A stretch of 64,000 bases of DNA from Accumulibacter sp. Lineage in GTDB: Bacteria > Pseudomonadota > Gammaproteobacteria > Burkholderiales > Rhodocyclaceae. The position numbers and the translations under genes are program-made. Below, one piece after another: positions 61,183 to 64,000 of the stretch. The stretch is from assembly GCF_029255125.1 (NCBI RefSeq), contig NZ_JAPUVR010000086.1, positions 1-64,000 of the forward strand, read 5' to 3'. The notes under the pieces are model-generated. The model was given only the letters and a program-made list of their open reading frames with translations. It had not been told where the DNA came from and did not search any database. How positions within the stretch are numbered: the stretch's first letter is position 1; every line of letters starts with the position of its first letter.

Positions 61183-61722
61183 TTACTCAGCTCTCGGTGT
61201 TCCCGGCCCGCTGCCGTAAGCGGTACTTGCCGGGTAACCGGCGAGATCGAGGAGTTCGTTCCAATCGCCGCTGGCGAAACCGCGCAGGTTCTTGCGGCCG
61301 ACCACCAGGCTGGGCAAGAGCGACCTGCCGCCCAACTGCTGGTTGACTTCGGCGAATTCTGCCTGGCTGCGGAGGAGTTTTTCGGTGAACGGGATGCCAC
61401 GCCGAGTGAGCAAGTCGCGCGCCGCGCGGCACTCGTCGCATTCGGCCGCGGTGTACAGCACGACGGGAAACTTCTCGCTCGCCTGGCGCGCCGCGTAGGA
61501 CAAGGGCGCGGGCGCCGGTTTCTCGGCGCTTTCGCCACTCGAGCCTTGGCCCTTGTAGATCGTCACCTGGCGTGCGTCGGCCGGCGGCGGGTGGTCGGAA
61601 ATCACCGTACGGCCCGTCTTCGCATCGATCCAGCGGTAGGTCGTCTGGCCGTTGACGGTCGTCGCTGCGAGCAGGAGGCTGAGGAACAGAGCCGCCCGTC
61701 GGAAAGAGTCGGCGCACCACAT
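61183..61722 (-). CDS. Exported DUF4124 protein with glutaredoxin-like domain
   Basis: A 179-residue protein. Residues ~1-26 are a signal peptide (FRRAALFLSLLLAATTVNG), residues ~27-60 a DUF4124 unit (TTYRWIDAKTGRTVISDHPPP), and residues ~85-160 a glutaredoxin-like fold with CDEC as CxxC (VVLYTAAECDECRAARDLL) and SLLPSLVVG as the cis-Pro-like loop. It is probably a periplasmic thiol-redox protein. It follows prlC by 19 bases. Confidence 0.8.
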   Translation of the reverse strand: MWCADSFRRAALFLSLLLAATTVNGQTTYRWIDAKTGRTVISDHPPPADARQVTIYKGQGSSGESAEKPAPAPLSYAARQASEKFPVVLYTAAECDECRAARDLLTRRGIPFTEKLLRSQAEFAEVNQQLGGRSLLPSLVVGRKNLRGFASGDWNELLDLAGYPASTAYGSGPGTPRAE

Positions 61723-61741
61723 GATGGAAACTCCCGGTAAG

Positions 61742-63835
61742 TCAGGCGGCGATCATTCCGCTTCGTCGCAGCAGCGCGTCGACCGTCGGCGCGCGGCCGC
61801 GGAAGGCCAGGAAGCTGTCGATCGCCGGTCGGCTGCCGCCGACCGCCAGAATCTCGTTCAAGAAGCGCTCGCCGGTCGTCCGGTCGAAGGCGCTGCCCGC
61901 TTCCTCGAAAGCGCTGTAACAATCGGCGGAAAGCACTTCTGCCCATTTGTAACTGTAGTAGCCGGCCGCGTAGCCGCCGGCAAAGATGTGCGAAAAGCTA
62001 TGCGGAAAGCGATGCCACTCGGGGGGAACGATGACCGCCACTTCGCGCCGCACCTCGTTCAGGAGATCGAGCACGCTTCGTTCGCCGGCCGGGTCGAAAG
62101 TGCTGTGCAGCAGCAGGTCGAAGAGGGCAAACTCGACCTGGCGCAGCGTCTGCATGCCGCTCTGGAAGTTGCGCGCCGCCAGCATCTTGTCGAACAGCGC
62201 GCGCGGAAGCGCTTCTCCGGTGTCGACGTGCGCCGTCATTTCCGGCAGAACGCTCCATTCCCAGCAATAGTTTTCCATGAATTGCGAGGGCAATTCGACT
62301 GCATCCCACTCGACGCCATGAATGCCGGCGACTGGCAGATCGTCGACGCGGGTCAACAGGTGGTGCACACCGTGCCCGGTTTCGTGAAACAGCGTGATGA
62401 CTTCGTCGTGCGTGAAAGTGGCGGGCCGCAGCTTTCCGTCGTTGTCGACCAGGGGTCGCGCGAAGTTGCAGTTCAGATAGGCTACCGGCTTCTGGATTCC
62501 GTCGGGAGTCGCCGCGCGGAACTCGGCGCGCGCCCGTCGGCGGCTGACCGCTTCGTCCATCCAGGCGCCGCCACGCTTGGTCTCGCGCGCATAGAGGTCG
62601 AGGTAGAAGCGGCCGATCAGATCGCCGGTCGGCGTCTCGATGCGGAAGAAGCGGACATCGTCGTGCCACAGCGGCGCATGGTCGGGCTTCAGGCGAACGC
62701 TGAAGAGCGTTTCGATGACGCGAAAAAGGCCGGCCAGTACCTTGTCCTCGGTGAAGTACTGCTTGACCTCGTGCTCCGAGAAGGCATAGCGCTGCTGCAG
62801 CAGCTTTTCCGAAGCGTAGGCGACATCCCAGGCTTCCAGCGTTGCCAGGCCGAGCTCGGTGCGCGCGAAGGCGCGCAGCTCGGCGACATCGCGCTCGGCA
62901 AAAGGACGCGCTTTGCCGGCCAGATCGCGCAGGAAGGCAAGGACTTGCGCAACCGAGTCCGCCATCTTGGGAACCAGCGAAACCTCGGCGAAGTTGGCGT
63001 AGCCGAGCAACTGCGCCTCTTCCCGGCGCAATTCGAGAATACGTCGGATGAGCTGAGTGTTGTCCAGTTCGGGGGGGCCGAACTCCGACGCGCGCGTGGC
63101 AAAGGCGCGATAGAGCGCTGCGCGCAGCCGCCGACTGTCGGCGTACTGCATCACCGGCAGGTACGACGGCATGTGCAGCGTGAACTTCCAGCCGCCCTTG
63201 CCGTCTCGCTCGGCGGCCGCGCGCGCCGCCTGCCGTACGTCTTCCGGCAAGCCGGCAAGCTCGCCTTCGTCGCTCACCCGTTCGCTGAAGGCATTGGTTG
63301 CGTCGAGCAGGTTTTCCGAGAACTTCGCTGCCAGGCTGGCCAGTTCCTCGCTGATTGCCTGAAAGCGCGGTTTCAGCTCGTCCGCAAGTTCGGCGCCGGC
63401 CAGGCGAAAATCGCGCAGTTCGTGCTCGACGATGCGTTGCCGGGCGGTCGACAGTTGGGCGAACTCGCGGCTGGCGGCGATCGCCCTGTACTTTGCGAAA
63501 AGCTTGAAATTCTGCCCGAGCTCGGCGTAGAAGCGGGCAACCTCGGGCAACATGCGGTTGTAAGCCTCACGCCAGGCGGGGATGTCGTTGACCGCGTGCA
63601 GATGGCCGACGATTCCCCAGGCGCGCGCGAGCGGTTCCAGACCGTCGGTCAGTGGTTCGGCGAACGATGACCAGGTGGCGGCCAGGTCGTCGTCGGTCAG
63701 CCTCACGATCAGCTTGCGCGCTTCACCCAGCAGGTGAGTGATCGCCGGTTCGACATCGTCCGGGCGAACGCGATCGAAGCGTGGCAGATCGGAAAAGTCG
63801 AGCAGTGGATTGTCGGCGAGTGTGCAGGAAGTCAT
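61742..63835 (-). CDS. prlC: Oligopeptidase A (M3 family)
   Basis: A 697-residue zinc peptidase, close to E. coli PrlC (680). The active-site motif is LFHETGHGVHHLLT with the third ligand in the following GIHGVEWDAVELPSQF segment, and a late HSFSHIFAGGYAAGYYSY. It degrades signal peptides and short peptides in the cytoplasm. It probably heads a two-gene unit with the DUF4124 gene. Confidence 0.95.
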   Translation of the reverse strand: MTSCTLADNPLLDFSDLPRFDRVRPDDVEPAITHLLGEARKLIVRLTDDDLAATWSSFAEPLTDGLEPLARAWGIVGHLHAVNDIPAWREAYNRMLPEVARFYAELGQNFKLFAKYRAIAASREFAQLSTARQRIVEHELRDFRLAGAELADELKPRFQAISEELASLAAKFSENLLDATNAFSERVSDEGELAGLPEDVRQAARAAAERDGKGGWKFTLHMPSYLPVMQYADSRRLRAALYRAFATRASEFGPPELDNTQLIRRILELRREEAQLLGYANFAEVSLVPKMADSVAQVLAFLRDLAGKARPFAERDVAELRAFARTELGLATLEAWDVAYASEKLLQQRYAFSEHEVKQYFTEDKVLAGLFRVIETLFSVRLKPDHAPLWHDDVRFFRIETPTGDLIGRFYLDLYARETKRGGAWMDEAVSRRRARAEFRAATPDGIQKPVAYLNCNFARPLVDNDGKLRPATFTHDEVITLFHETGHGVHHLLTRVDDLPVAGIHGVEWDAVELPSQFMENYCWEWSVLPEMTAHVDTGEALPRALFDKMLAARNFQSGMQTLRQVEFALFDLLLHSTFDPAGERSVLDLLNEVRREVAVIVPPEWHRFPHSFSHIFAGGYAAGYYSYKWAEVLSADCYSAFEEAGSAFDRTTGERFLNEILAVGGSRPAIDSFLAFRGRAPTVDALLRRSGMIAA

Positions 63836-63901
63836 TCAGGTTTCCTTACGGCCTGCGGCCGGCTGGCGTCAGCGTGGCGAGAGGCGAGGGTGGCAGGAAA
63901 G

Positions 63902-64000
63902 TCATTCGACCAGCTCACGGTAAGCGTGCCAGGAAGCGTGCCCAATCAGCGGCATGAGGACGATCAGCCCGAAGAACAGGGTCAGGAAGCCGAGCGCGGT
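63902..64000 (-). CDS. C-terminus of an integral membrane protein (DUF2189 / BPSS1780-like)
   Basis: The last 32 codons of a minus-strand gene that continues past the right edge. It shows part of a membrane span (LGFLTLFFGLIVLMPLIG) and ends GHASWHAYRELVE. The ending resembles that of DUF2189-type membrane proteins, based on memory of the motif HAxWHAYR(D/E)LV. The rest lies outside, so function is unknown. Confidence 0.5.
   Translation of the reverse strand, partial: TALGFLTLFFGLIVLMPLIGHASWHAYRELVE

Overview
The window is high-GC chromosomal DNA from a betaproteobacterium. Rhodocyclales, and an Accumulibacter-like lineage in particular, fits best. The evidence is gene order: dusB-fis-purH, minC-minD-minE, argH facing algZ-algR-hemC-hemD-hemX-hemY, amgK-murU facing lptD-surA-pdxA-rsmA, a CRP-like gene-ftsK-lolA facing trxB, and ppa-nadE-glnB. 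A PEP-CTERM protein and the N-terminus of an Rpn-family nuclease at the left edge also fit. This is gene-order inference; no database was searched. I saw no rRNA, tRNA, CRISPR array or insertion sequence.

Region 1-13.5 kb is the accessory part. It holds a partial Rpn-type gene, a PEP-CTERM protein, a 46-residue membrane peptide, a lipoprotein alpha/beta hydrolase, and on the other strand a TPR/OmpA lipoprotein followed by an exported WD40-caspase protein. Next comes a tightly overlapping minus-strand cluster: glyoxalase I, exported beta-propeller, NodB-type deacetylase, fatty-acid-hydroxylase/sterol-desaturase membrane protein, small HD alarmone-type hydrolase. Then an OmpA lipoprotein, an AhpD-like protein and a BamE-like lipoprotein.

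Region 13.5-41 kb is mostly housekeeping: a Ser/Thr kinase fused to a cyclic-nucleotide domain, argH, AlgZ/AlgR, a diheme cytochrome c, four haem genes in one overlapping operon, hemF-purD-purH-fis-dusB, the Min system, ubiH-pepP-murU-amgK, and the LPS/outer-membrane assembly operon. A 29-bp tandem hairpin repeat ends this block.

Region 40.8-50.6 kb contains a Crp/Fnr regulator with a near-palindromic CRP-like site in front of its neighbour (a DUF2892 protein), xth, a large FtsX-type permease, a SixA-Nudix fusion, and a probable nitric-oxide module: NnrS behind a near-perfect FNR/DNR box, a FIST (NosP-like) sensor and its hybrid histidine kinase.

Region 50.6-64 kb holds rdgC-lolA-ftsK-crp, trxB-smr, glnB-nadE-ppa, an alpha/beta hydrolase, a DUF4124-glutaredoxin-like protein, prlC and the end of a membrane-protein gene.

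The best candidates for undescribed biology are the exported caspase locus, the five-gene glyoxalase-to-HD cluster, the kinase-cNMP fusion, the SixA-Nudix fusion and the NnrS/NosP module.
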